Shown in pieces: positions 1-7,290 of a DNA stretch of 64,000 bases. Source of the DNA: Hoeflea sp038900095 (GTDB taxonomy: Bacteria; Pseudomonadota; Alphaproteobacteria; Rhizobiales; Rhizobiaceae); NCBI RefSeq assembly GCF_038900095.1, contig NZ_JBBMQQ010000004.1, positions 469,841 through 533,840 on the forward strand. Direction: 5' to 3'. The stretch's first letter is position 1. Every line of letters starts with the position of its first letter. The notes below the pieces were generated by a model, which did no database searches, was not told the origin of the DNA, and was given only the letters and a program-made list of their open reading frames with translations. The translations under genes were made by a program, and so were the position numbers.

Positions 1-41
1 GGCAAGTGTATTGTCTGGCTGGATCGGGAATGGGATCGGGT

Positions 42-413
42 ATGACAAAGCAGGTTATGATTGTTGAGGACAATGAACTCAACATGAAACTCTTCAGGGA
101 TCTGATCGAAGCGTCAGGTTACAAGACGATCCAGACCCGCAACGGTCTGGAAGCGATGGATCTTGCCCGCAAGCATCGTCCCGACCTTATCCTGATGGAT
201 ATCCAGCTTCCCGAGGTTTCCGGTCTCGAGGTCACCAAATGGCTCAAGCAGGACGACGACCTGCATGTCATTCCGATCATTGCCGTTACCGCATTCGCGA
301 TGAAGGGGGATGAGGAACGTATCCGCCAGGGTGGTTGCGAGGCCTATATCTCCAAGCCGATCTCGGTGCCCAAGTTCATCGAAACCATCAAGACCTACCT
401 CGGCGATGCGTGA
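42..413 (+). CDS. divK: single-domain response regulator DivK
   Basis: This is a 123-residue stand-alone receiver domain with no output domain. It shows the acidic pair E9/D10, the phospho-acceptor D53 in LMDIQLPEVSG, T83 and K105 in the YISKP motif, so it should be phosphorylatable. In Caulobacter and rhizobia DivK relays cell-cycle and polarity signals between the kinases DivJ/PleC and the CckA-CtrA pathway. The frame is open further upstream, but the start at MTKQVMIVEDN matches the family's usual length. It is followed after 15 bp by pleD on the same strand, the classical divK-pleD pairing, so the two are probably co-transcribed. Any promoter lies near or beyond the left edge. Confidence 0.93.
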   Translation: MTKQVMIVEDNELNMKLFRDLIEASGYKTIQTRNGLEAMDLARKHRPDLILMDIQLPEVSGLEVTKWLKQDDDLHVIPIIAVTAFAMKGDEERIRQGGCEAYISKPISVPKFIETIKTYLGDA

Positions 414-428
414 GGGTGGAGAGCTGAC

Positions 429-1802
429 ATGACCGCGCGCATCCTTGTGGTTGATGACATTCCGGCTAATGTGAAGCTTCTCGAAGCCCGGTTGCTGGCC
501 GAGTATTTCGAAGTTCTGACCGCCGCCGACGGCATGACTGCACTGACAATCTGTGACCAGACGCCGGTCGATTTGATTCTGCTCGACATCATGATGCCGG
601 GTATCGATGGATTTGAGGTCTGTGAACGGCTCAAGCAGAACCCGCGCACCGCCCACATTCCCATTGTCATGGTCACGGCGCTGGATCAGCCGGCGGACCG
701 TGTTCGCGGGCTCAAGGCCGGCGCCGACGATTTTCTGACCAAGCCTGTCAATGACCTGCAGCTGATGACCAGGGTCAAGAGCCTGATCCGCTTCAAGGCG
801 CTGAGTGACGAGTTGCGTCTGCGTGCCGAGACTGCGCGTGGCATGGGGCTGGAAACGCTTCTTGCGCCGCATCAGGGCAAGCTTGATGAACCCGGCATGG
901 TGTTGCTTGTCGAAAGCCGCGCCAACACGCAGGACCGCATGTCGCGGGCCCTGAGCGGTGTTGCGGAGATTACCGCAATCGCCGATCCGCAGGCCGCACT
1001 CTTCGAGGCTGCCGACAAGCCTTACGAACTGGTCATCGTGTCCTCGTCGCTCGAGGATTACGATCCGCTGCGGCTTTGCTCCCAGCTGCGCTCGCTCGAC
1101 CGGACCCGGTTCATCCCGATGCTGGTGGTCGCCGAACAGGGCGAGGAGGATCTCGTGATCCGCGCGCTCGAGCTCGGCGTCAATGACTACCTCCTGCGCC
1201 CGCTCGATCCCAACGAACTGGTGGCCCGCAGCGTCACCCAGATCCGCCGCAAGCGTTATTCCGACCGGTTGCGCGCCAGCCTTTCCGAATCGGTCGAGTT
1301 CGCCGTGACCGATGCGCTCACCGGCCTCAACAACCGCCGTTATCTCGATACCCACCTGGCAACCCTGGTCGATCGCTCCAATCGCCGCGGACGTCCTTTG
1401 TCGGTGCTGATCACCGATATCGATTTCTTCAAGTCCATCAACGATACCCACGGCCACGAGGGCGGTGACGATGTGCTGCGTGAATTTGCCAAGCGCGTGC
1501 GCGGGGCAGTGCGCGGCGCCGATCTGGCGTGCCGCTATGGTGGCGAGGAGTTCGTGGTGGTGATGCCGGATACGACATTCGAGATCGCCGCCCAGGTGGC
1601 AGAGCGGCTGCGTGATGCCGTTGCCGGCGCCCCCTTCAGGATCGCGGCTTCCGGTGTCGCCGCGCCAGTGACCACCTCGGTGGGCATTGCAACGCTCGAA
1701 GCAGATGGCGAAGGCGCCGACTCGTTGCTTCGTCGCGCTGACAAGGCGCTTTACCAGGCCAAGAACAATGGCCGGAACCAGGTTGTCGGACAGGCTGCCT
1801 GA
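429..1802 (+). CDS. pleD: diguanylate cyclase response regulator PleD
   Basis: The 457-residue protein has the PleD architecture. A first receiver domain (about 1-120) has D9/D10 and phospho-acceptor D53. A second, degenerate receiver (about 154-270) lacks a clear acceptor Asp and serves as a dimerisation adaptor in the family. A C-terminal GGDEF domain (about 285-457) has the active signature GGEEF at 371-375. The allosteric inhibition site RGAD (362-365) lies five residues before the GG, so product inhibition by cyclic di-GMP is expected. The enzyme makes c-di-GMP from two GTP and controls the motile-to-sessile transition. It follows divK directly, linking its activation to the same kinases. 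Identification is secure from the two receivers plus GGDEF together with the neighbour. Confidence 0.95.
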   Translation: MTARILVVDDIPANVKLLEARLLAEYFEVLTAADGMTALTICDQTPVDLILLDIMMPGIDGFEVCERLKQNPRTAHIPIVMVTALDQPADRVRGLKAGADDFLTKPVNDLQLMTRVKSLIRFKALSDELRLRAETARGMGLETLLAPHQGKLDEPGMVLLVESRANTQDRMSRALSGVAEITAIADPQAALFEAADKPYELVIVSSSLEDYDPLRLCSQLRSLDRTRFIPMLVVAEQGEEDLVIRALELGVNDYLLRPLDPNELVARSVTQIRRKRYSDRLRASLSESVEFAVTDALTGLNNRRYLDTHLATLVDRSNRRGRPLSVLITDIDFFKSINDTHGHEGGDDVLREFAKRVRGAVRGADLACRYGGEEFVVVMPDTTFEIAAQVAERLRDAVAGAPFRIAASGVAAPVTTSVGIATLEADGEGADSLLRRADKALYQAKNNGRNQVVGQAA

Positions 1803-2162
1803 CTATTTTCTCAATGTTGTTTTGCAAACTGCCCGGGCAATTCAAAAGGCCCGAGCATAGTTTTGTGATCTATGTTTCCGGGCGGATTAATAGTTAAAAT
1901 TGAATCCAATATTAACCACTATCGGCGACTTGTTGGAAATAGTCTTAAGAAACTATTGATTTTTTACCGCTTTGGGACAAATATTATCCCCACATGCAGT
2001 GTTTTGGGACTGCCTTCTTGGCATCCTGCGACAGCAAGAGTTTTCGAATACCCCATGATGTTCAGGTCCGCCGCATCTCCTGGGTCGTGGGGTGGCCGAT
2101 CGAGACCAAGTGCATTGTGGCATCCTCGTTCCACGCCTTTGTTTCGATCGGCCCTCGACACG
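1803..2162. other. intergenic region after pleD, no gene seen
   Basis: This stretch separates the end of pleD from the shared terminator behind rpmG. It is AT-richer than its surroundings around 1870-1990, with runs such as ttaatagttaaaattg, and frames that cross it show no family resemblance. I see no RNA gene, no repeat and no convincing protein. It could hold an sRNA or simply the 3' end of the pleD transcript. Confidence 0.4.
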
Positions 2163-2197
2163 AAAAAACCCGCTTCCGGAAGGAGGCGGGTTTTTTT
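2163..2197. terminator. bidirectional intrinsic terminator
   Basis: A 9-bp stem (2169-2177 with 2182-2190, one G-T pair) closes on a GGAA tetraloop. It is flanked by six A on the left and seven T on the right. It can stop the minus-strand rpmG transcript and also plus-strand readthrough from pleD. Confidence 0.85.
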
Positions 2198-2242
2198 GTC
2201 TGCCGTCGAAAATCCTGCCCGAAGGCAGGTAGGCAAGCCAGA

Positions 2243-2410
2243 TTACTTGATCTTGGCTTCCTTGAATTCAACGTGCTTCTTGGCAATCGGGTCGTACTTG
2301 GTCTTCACCATCTTGTCGGTGAAGGTACGGCTGTTCTTCTTGGTAACGTAGAAAAAGCCGGTATCGGCAGTCGACAGGAGCTTGATCTTGATTGTGGTCG
2401 CCTTGGCCAT
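2243..2410 (-). CDS. rpmG: 50S ribosomal protein bL33
   Basis: This short gene encodes 55 residues, beginning MAKATTIKIKLLS and ending FKEAKIK, the length and sequence of bacterial L33. It binds 23S rRNA near the E site of the large subunit. It contains no cysteines, so it is the zinc-independent (C-minus) form of L33. The minus-strand start is the ATG at 2410 and the stop is TAA at 2243-2245. A strong hairpin terminator lies about 45 bp downstream. The MFS gene lies upstream on the same strand with about 90 bp between them. The match is clear by eye along the whole length. Confidence 0.96.
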   Translation of the reverse strand: MAKATTIKIKLLSTADTGFFYVTKKNSRTFTDKMVKTKYDPIAKKHVEFKEAKIK

Positions 2411-2502
2411 GGTGTCTTGCCTTCTTCAAAAATGAAGCCGCGGACAGCGCACAAGGCTCCACGGCGAAACTTGCGCGGAAACTACAAAAGCCGCCGGGAA
2501 AG

Positions 2503-3687
2503 TCAAGCCCGTTTTGGCCGCAGCACGATGCGAAACAGCGTCAGGGCCACATAAAGCGCAAAAAAGAACGCCAGCGCCCAGGCAAATCCGTGATCACCGG
2601 CAATATCCATGGAGACGCCGATGGTTTGCGGCCCCACCAGCATCCCCAGCGCATAGCAGAATACGAAGGCGGCATTGGCCGACGCCAGGTCCGCACCGTG
2701 CAGTTTGTCCCCCAGATGCGCCAGGCCGACCGTATAGAGGCCCGCCACGCTGCCACCCCAGAACAGCAGGATAACAGCCGTCAGCAGCCAGTTGTGGATC
2801 AGGAAGGGCAGGGCGAGCGACCCCGCCAGGCCGATGATGGCAAACAGGGACAGAAGTGGGCGCCTGTCCTTCATCCGGTCGGCAATCAGGCCAACCGGGA
2901 TCTGGAACAGCACATTGCCCAGCCCCATCATCATCAGCAGCAGGGCGCCTTGTGATTCGGTAAAGCCGGTGCGGCTCGCATAGATCGGGAACAGCGACAG
3001 CCCGCCCGATTCGACCGCGCCGAAGATGAACACAGCAGCTGTCGCTGTCGGCACCAGGAACACGTAGCGCATGAACGGAAGGTCCGGCTGTGAATCGATC
3101 ACCGGGTTTTCCTTGCGCGCCATCAGAACCGGGATGACGGCAAGCAGGATGATGCCGGCCCCGATCGCAAACGGCAGCACACCGTCGGACCCGATGACGG
3201 AGAAGATCAGCGGCCCGGCCGCAAATCCCAGCGACAGCACCGTCGCGTAGATGCCGAGCACAAGCCCGCGGCGCGACGGCGGGGCGGCGGTGTTGATCCA
3301 GAATTCGGAGAGCACGAACAGCACGGTAATGGCGCCGTGGAACACGATCCGCAGCGGAAACCACATCCACAGGGCTTCGGCATAATAAAACCCGAGCGCA
3401 CTGGCCGCGGCGGCAACGATCGCCAGCACCATCGTGGTAACCACGGTGAGCCGCTGCGCGATCATGGTTGTCAGCGGTGCCGCAACCATCGCCGCCACAC
3501 CGGCCATCGCCGAGTTCAGGCCGATCATGGTGGATGAAACGCCGCGTTTTTCCAGGATGATGGACAACAGTGGCAGCCCGAGGCCGATGGCGATGCCGAC
3601 CGCGGTAATGGACGCGACCGCTGCGATCAGGGCTGGCCAGTGGATATCCTCGCGGATCACGGGAGTGCGTGAGGATGAGTTGTCCAT
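2503..3687 (-). CDS. MFS transporter, 12 transmembrane segments
   Basis: The 394-residue protein is almost entirely hydrophobic with about 12 membrane spans. The cytoplasmic loop motif GLIADRMKDRRPLL sits after TM6, at the domain boundary typical of the major facilitator superfamily. It ends with a basic tail (VLRPKRA). MFS proteins of this small, soluble-domain-free type are usually proton-driven exporters of drugs or metabolites; the substrate cannot be read from the sequence. The gene begins 12 bp after the stop of the Nudix gene, so it probably belongs to the DUF983-Nudix-MFS transcription unit that leads into rpmG. Its fixed place in rhizobial genomes beside rpmG is from memory, not from this sequence. 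Confidence 0.82.
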   Translation of the reverse strand: MDNSSSRTPVIREDIHWPALIAAVASITAVGIAIGLGLPLLSIILEKRGVSSTMIGLNSAMAGVAAMVAAPLTTMIAQRLTVVTTMVLAIVAAAASALGFYYAEALWMWFPLRIVFHGAITVLFVLSEFWINTAAPPSRRGLVLGIYATVLSLGFAAGPLIFSVIGSDGVLPFAIGAGIILLAVIPVLMARKENPVIDSQPDLPFMRYVFLVPTATAAVFIFGAVESGGLSLFPIYASRTGFTESQGALLLMMMGLGNVLFQIPVGLIADRMKDRRPLLSLFAIIGLAGSLALPFLIHNWLLTAVILLFWGGSVAGLYTVGLAHLGDKLHGADLASANAAFVFCYALGMLVGPQTIGVSMDIAGDHGFAWALAFFFALYVALTLFRIVLRPKRA

Positions 3688-3699
3688 CTGGAATTCGCC

Positions 3700-4419
3700 T
3701 TAAATCAATTCGCGAACGAAGCGTCCGTTGCGGGAGTAGTAGAACGGAACCGCTTTGCCAAATGGTAAAGAGGGGTCTTCGTCAAGCGCCTGAACCAGAT
3801 CGGAGAGAATCACCCGGGTGATCCGGGGCAACGGGTGGCTTTCATGGTCATCAACCGGCAGCCATGTCAGGTCATGCAGTTCATCGCTGTCGCGAACCGC
3901 GGATGGATCGAGGTCGAGTTCGTCGCAGAAACAGGCGAAGAACCGGGTGTCGAACCTGCGGGACTGGCCCGGAGGTGTGATTGCGCGGGCCAGGAAGCGG
4001 AAATGCGAGACGTCCGGGCACAATGAATCGGCGTGCTGGGAAGGTGTGAGCGAAAGATGCGCCTCTTCCATCATCTCCCGCGCGGCGGCCACGGCCAGGC
4101 CGCGGGCCGCATGGTCGCGAAACCGGGCCTGTGTCCGCACCAATAGCTTGTCCAGCACTTCGTTGCGCAAGGGACGGGCAAGCGGCACCCGGTTGTCGCC
4201 CGGGTCGCGCCGGCCGCCGGGGAACACGTAGAGATCGGGCATGAAGGCATGAGCCTTGCCGCGCTTTCCCAGAAGCGCGCGGGGCACATCGCCGCTCCGG
4301 TCCATCAGGATCAGCGACGCCGCGTCGCGTGGCGCCCGCGTCGGATACCGCTTCTCGCTTGTCCTGGTTTGATGTTCCTCTGTCAGGAGCGCGGTTTTGG
4401 CGGTAACGCTGTCGCTCAT
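3700..4419 (-). CDS. Nudix hydrolase with expanded Nudix box
   Basis: The 239-residue protein has a Nudix fold signature. An FPGGRRDPGD segment (about 66-75) is followed by REMMEEAHL (114-122), whose REXXEE core supplies the metal-binding glutamates. About 35 residues are inserted between the Gly part and the REXXEE part, as in the NUDT19-like branch that hydrolyses CoA or acyl-CoA derivatives. I infer a substrate of the nucleoside-diphosphate-X type but cannot say which. The start ATG overlaps the stop of the DUF983 gene by ATGA (4416-4419), showing translational coupling. The N-terminal 25 residues are polar and probably disordered. Confidence 0.8.
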   Translation of the reverse strand: MSDSVTAKTALLTEEHQTRTSEKRYPTRAPRDAASLILMDRSGDVPRALLGKRGKAHAFMPDLYVFPGGRRDPGDNRVPLARPLRNEVLDKLLVRTQARFRDHAARGLAVAAAREMMEEAHLSLTPSQHADSLCPDVSHFRFLARAITPPGQSRRFDTRFFACFCDELDLDPSAVRDSDELHDLTWLPVDDHESHPLPRITRVILSDLVQALDEDPSLPFGKAVPFYYSRNGRFVRELI

Positions 4420-4868
4420 CGCGCATCCTCGTAGGTGGCATCGGCGAGCAAGGGGTCTTCCGACTCACCGCCAAATCCGTGCATGCGCAATGCCCATTGC
4501 AATCCGATGACCCCGCCCTTGATCGGCTGAAGCATCGCCAGCGTCATGACAATCGTCACCGGGATCCAGATCAACAGGTGCTGCCAGCTTTCAAGAACCA
4601 GCCAGCTGTCCGTGGCCATGAAGCCCGCGACGACGATATGGCCGACAATGAAGATCGCCAGATAGGCCGGGAAGTCGTCGGCCCGGTGATGGATCATTTC
4701 CTCACCGCAGTCCGAACAGGCATCCACCGGCTTCAGATAAGCCCTGAACAGCTTGCCTTCGCCGCAATTGGGGCAGCGACCGAGCAGGCCGCGCTTGACG
4801 GCGCGCCAGGTGTCTCTGGGCGCGTCCTGTTGGACATCATGGGCTGCCTTGCCGCCAAATTCGAGCAT
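4416..4868 (-). CDS. DUF983 zinc-ribbon membrane protein
   Basis: The 150-residue protein has a cytoplasmic N-terminus with two CXXC pairs (C32/C35 and C51/C54), forming a small zinc ribbon. Two strongly hydrophobic spans follow (about 68-92 and 97-118). This is the layout of the DUF983 family, which has no established function. It lies between rnr (upstream, 59 bp away on the same strand) and the Nudix gene, which it overlaps by four bases. The location suggests it is expressed with RNase R, but a functional link would be guesswork. Confidence 0.82.
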   Translation of the reverse strand: MLEFGGKAAHDVQQDAPRDTWRAVKRGLLGRCPNCGEGKLFRAYLKPVDACSDCGEEMIHHRADDFPAYLAIFIVGHIVVAGFMATDSWLVLESWQHLLIWIPVTIVMTLAMLQPIKGGVIGLQWALRMHGFGGESEDPLLADATYEDAR

Positions 4869-4927
4869 CTTGTCTCTCCTGGTTCTGACCGGCGCTTGGG
4901 ACGCCTGTCTTGTCGCCTGGCGCTGTC

Positions 4928-7288
4928 TCAGCGCCGTCCGCGAGGTGGCCGTGTGCCGGGCTTCTTCGGTGTGCCCCGGCGGGCGCGGCCTGATTTGTGA
5001 AACGATCGGGTACCCTTTGGCATTGTCTGCCCTTCGCTCAGCATCTCAAACCGCATTGAGCCTGCCAGCGGGATCACCTCGACCAGCTTGACCTCCACTT
5101 CATCCCCCAGACGATACCCCAGTCCGGTCTTCTCACCCGTCAGCGCCTGGTGGGCCTCGTCATAGTGATAATAGTCCAGTCCCAAAGTTGAAACCGGAAT
5201 AAACCCATCTGCGCCAAATTGAGGCAGGCTCACAAACAGCCCCGATTTGGTCACGCCGGAGACGCGCCCGTCGAAGGCTTCGCCGATGCGCCCGGCCAGG
5301 TGGTGCGCGACCAGCCGGTCGACGGTGTCACGCTCTGCGGCCATGGCCCGCCGTTCGGTCGTCGATATCTCTGCGGCAATGCTTTCAAGCGCCGCTTCCT
5401 CGTCCGGCGTGATGCCGCCTTCGCCCAGCCCCAAGGCTCCGACCAGCGCGCGATGCACGATCAGGTCCGCATAGCGCCGGATCGGCGAGGTGAAGTGCGC
5501 GTACCGCATCAGGTTGAGGCCGAAATGACCGATGTTTTCAGGCGAGTAGATGGCCTGGCTCTGGCTGCGCAGAACCATCTCGTTGACCATGCCCTGGTAG
5601 GGCTGGCCAACGGCCTTGGCCAGGATGCCGTTGAAGGCATTGGCCCGGATGGCTGATCCACGCGCCAGCGACAGGCCCAGCGTGCCGAGAAACTCGCGCA
5701 GGACTTCCTGCTTTGCCAGCGACGGCTGGTCGTGAACCCGGTAGATCAGCGGTTGCTTGCGTTTCTCCAGCGTTTCGGCTGCCGCGACGTTCGACTGGAT
5801 CATGAATTCTTCGATCAGCCGGTGGGCGTCGAGCCGTTCGGGGACGATCACCTTGTCGACCTTGCCTTCCGGCGTCAGCAGGATCTTGCGCTCGGGCATG
5901 TCCAGATCAAGCGGCTGGCGCCGGTCGCGCTCGCGCTTGAGCACGGCATAGGCCTTCCACAAAGGCTTCAGCACAGTATCAAGCAACGGCCCGGACTTGT
6001 CATCGGGATTGCCGTCAATCGCCGCCTGTGCCTGCTGGTAGGACAGTTTGGCGGCGCTCTTCATCATCACCCGGTGAAACTTGTGGCCGACCTTGCGGCC
6101 TTCGGCCGAAAACACCATGCGCAGCGCCAGCGCCGGGCGGTCTTCGCCTTCGCGCAGCGAACACAGATCGTTGGAGATCCGCTCGGGCAGCATCGGCACG
6201 ACGCGGTCGGGGAAATAGGCCGAGTTGCCGCGCTTGAGCGCCTCGCGGTCAAGCGGGGTTCCGGGCCGCACATACCAGGAGACATCGGCAATCGCCACGG
6301 TGATGATGATGCCGCCGGGATTGTCCGGGGAGGGATCTTCCTCGGCATAGACCGCGTCGTCATGGTCCTTTGCGTCATGCGGGTCGATGGTGATCAGCGG
6401 AACATGCCGCCAGTCTTCACGGCCGGCAAGCGGCGCCGGTTTGGCATTTTCCGCGGCCTCGATCACCTCGGCCGGAAACACGTGTGGAATGCCGTGCGAA
6501 TGGATGGCGATCATCGAGATCGCCTTTTCGCCCTCCACCGAGCCCAGCACCGCGTGCACCTTGGCGCGGGGAAGCCCCATCCGTCCCAGCTTCGCGGTTT
6601 CGACCTCGACCAGGTCGCCGTCCTTGGCGTCGCCGGTGAAATCGGGATCGATTGCAAATTCCTCGCCGCGCCGCTCGATCGGCATCAGCCGGCCGCCACC
6701 ACCGGGCGTCGAGCGGAAAACCCCGAGGACCAGCCCGTCGCGCCGGTCGAGGATTTTCATGATCCGGGCGGTGTAGCTCGTCCCCTTGCCATGCGTCGAC
6801 GCGAAGATCCGTGCCAGCACCTTGTCGCCGACACTTGCCGCAGTCGATGGCGAACGGGATTTGCCGCGCTCGCGCCCTGCATTGGACTGGCGCACAGTCA
6901 CCACGGGTGCGGCGCCGTGATCCTCGAGCCATTCCGCCGGCCGGGCAACCAGGTCGCCATCGCTGTTGCGCATGGTGATTTCGAGCACCGCAACTGCGGG
7001 CAGAGTGCCGGGGCGCCTGAGCATCTTGCGGTCGCGCTCGATCAGACCCTCGTCCTCGAGTTCCCGCAAAAGGTCTTTCAACTCGGCCCTGGTATCGCCT
7101 TTCAGGCCAAAGGCCTTGGCGATATCGCGCTTTGATGCGCGATCGGGGTTTTCACCAAGGAAACGCAGGATGGTTTCCCTGTCGGGCAGGTCGCCGCGCC
7201 GGAAGGCCGGGCGTGCGTCTGCTGCGTTGCCGTCACCCTTGCCGGTTTTCGGCTTGCTGGTCCCGGGTTTGCGGGGAGGGTGTCCCAA
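4928..7288 (-). CDS. rnr: ribonuclease R
   Basis: This is a processive 3'-to-5' exoribonuclease that degrades structured RNA. The 786 residues contain an N-terminal winged-helix segment (about 36-90), cold-shock RNA-binding domains, and the RNB catalytic domain with the Asp cluster at 302-311 (IDPHDAKDHDD). An S1 domain (about 670-745) and a basic tail rich in Arg, Gly and Pro follow. The start is a TTG at 7288, chosen because AAGAAGG inside the topA 3' end sits at normal Shine-Dalgarno distance and no other start keeps the winged helix. Only two bases separate it from the topA stop, so topA and rnr are probably translated from one transcript. Length and motifs fit RNase R rather than the shorter RNase II. 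Confidence 0.93.
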   Translation of the reverse strand: MGHPPRKPGTSKPKTGKGDGNAADARPAFRRGDLPDRETILRFLGENPDRASKRDIAKAFGLKGDTRAELKDLLRELEDEGLIERDRKMLRRPGTLPAVAVLEITMRNSDGDLVARPAEWLEDHGAAPVVTVRQSNAGRERGKSRSPSTAASVGDKVLARIFASTHGKGTSYTARIMKILDRRDGLVLGVFRSTPGGGGRLMPIERRGEEFAIDPDFTGDAKDGDLVEVETAKLGRMGLPRAKVHAVLGSVEGEKAISMIAIHSHGIPHVFPAEVIEAAENAKPAPLAGREDWRHVPLITIDPHDAKDHDDAVYAEEDPSPDNPGGIIITVAIADVSWYVRPGTPLDREALKRGNSAYFPDRVVPMLPERISNDLCSLREGEDRPALALRMVFSAEGRKVGHKFHRVMMKSAAKLSYQQAQAAIDGNPDDKSGPLLDTVLKPLWKAYAVLKRERDRRQPLDLDMPERKILLTPEGKVDKVIVPERLDAHRLIEEFMIQSNVAAAETLEKRKQPLIYRVHDQPSLAKQEVLREFLGTLGLSLARGSAIRANAFNGILAKAVGQPYQGMVNEMVLRSQSQAIYSPENIGHFGLNLMRYAHFTSPIRRYADLIVHRALVGALGLGEGGITPDEEAALESIAAEISTTERRAMAAERDTVDRLVAHHLAGRIGEAFDGRVSGVTKSGLFVSLPQFGADGFIPVSTLGLDYYHYDEAHQALTGEKTGLGYRLGDEVEVKLVEVIPLAGSMRFEMLSEGQTMPKGTRSFHKSGRARRGTPKKPGTRPPRGRR

Positions 7289-7290
7289 AT

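Noticed and set aside
114..1457. long minus-strand open frame opposite divK/pleD
   Set aside because: It runs antisense to two well-conserved genes and its translation is His/Gln/Arg-rich with no family; a shadow of high-GC coding DNA.
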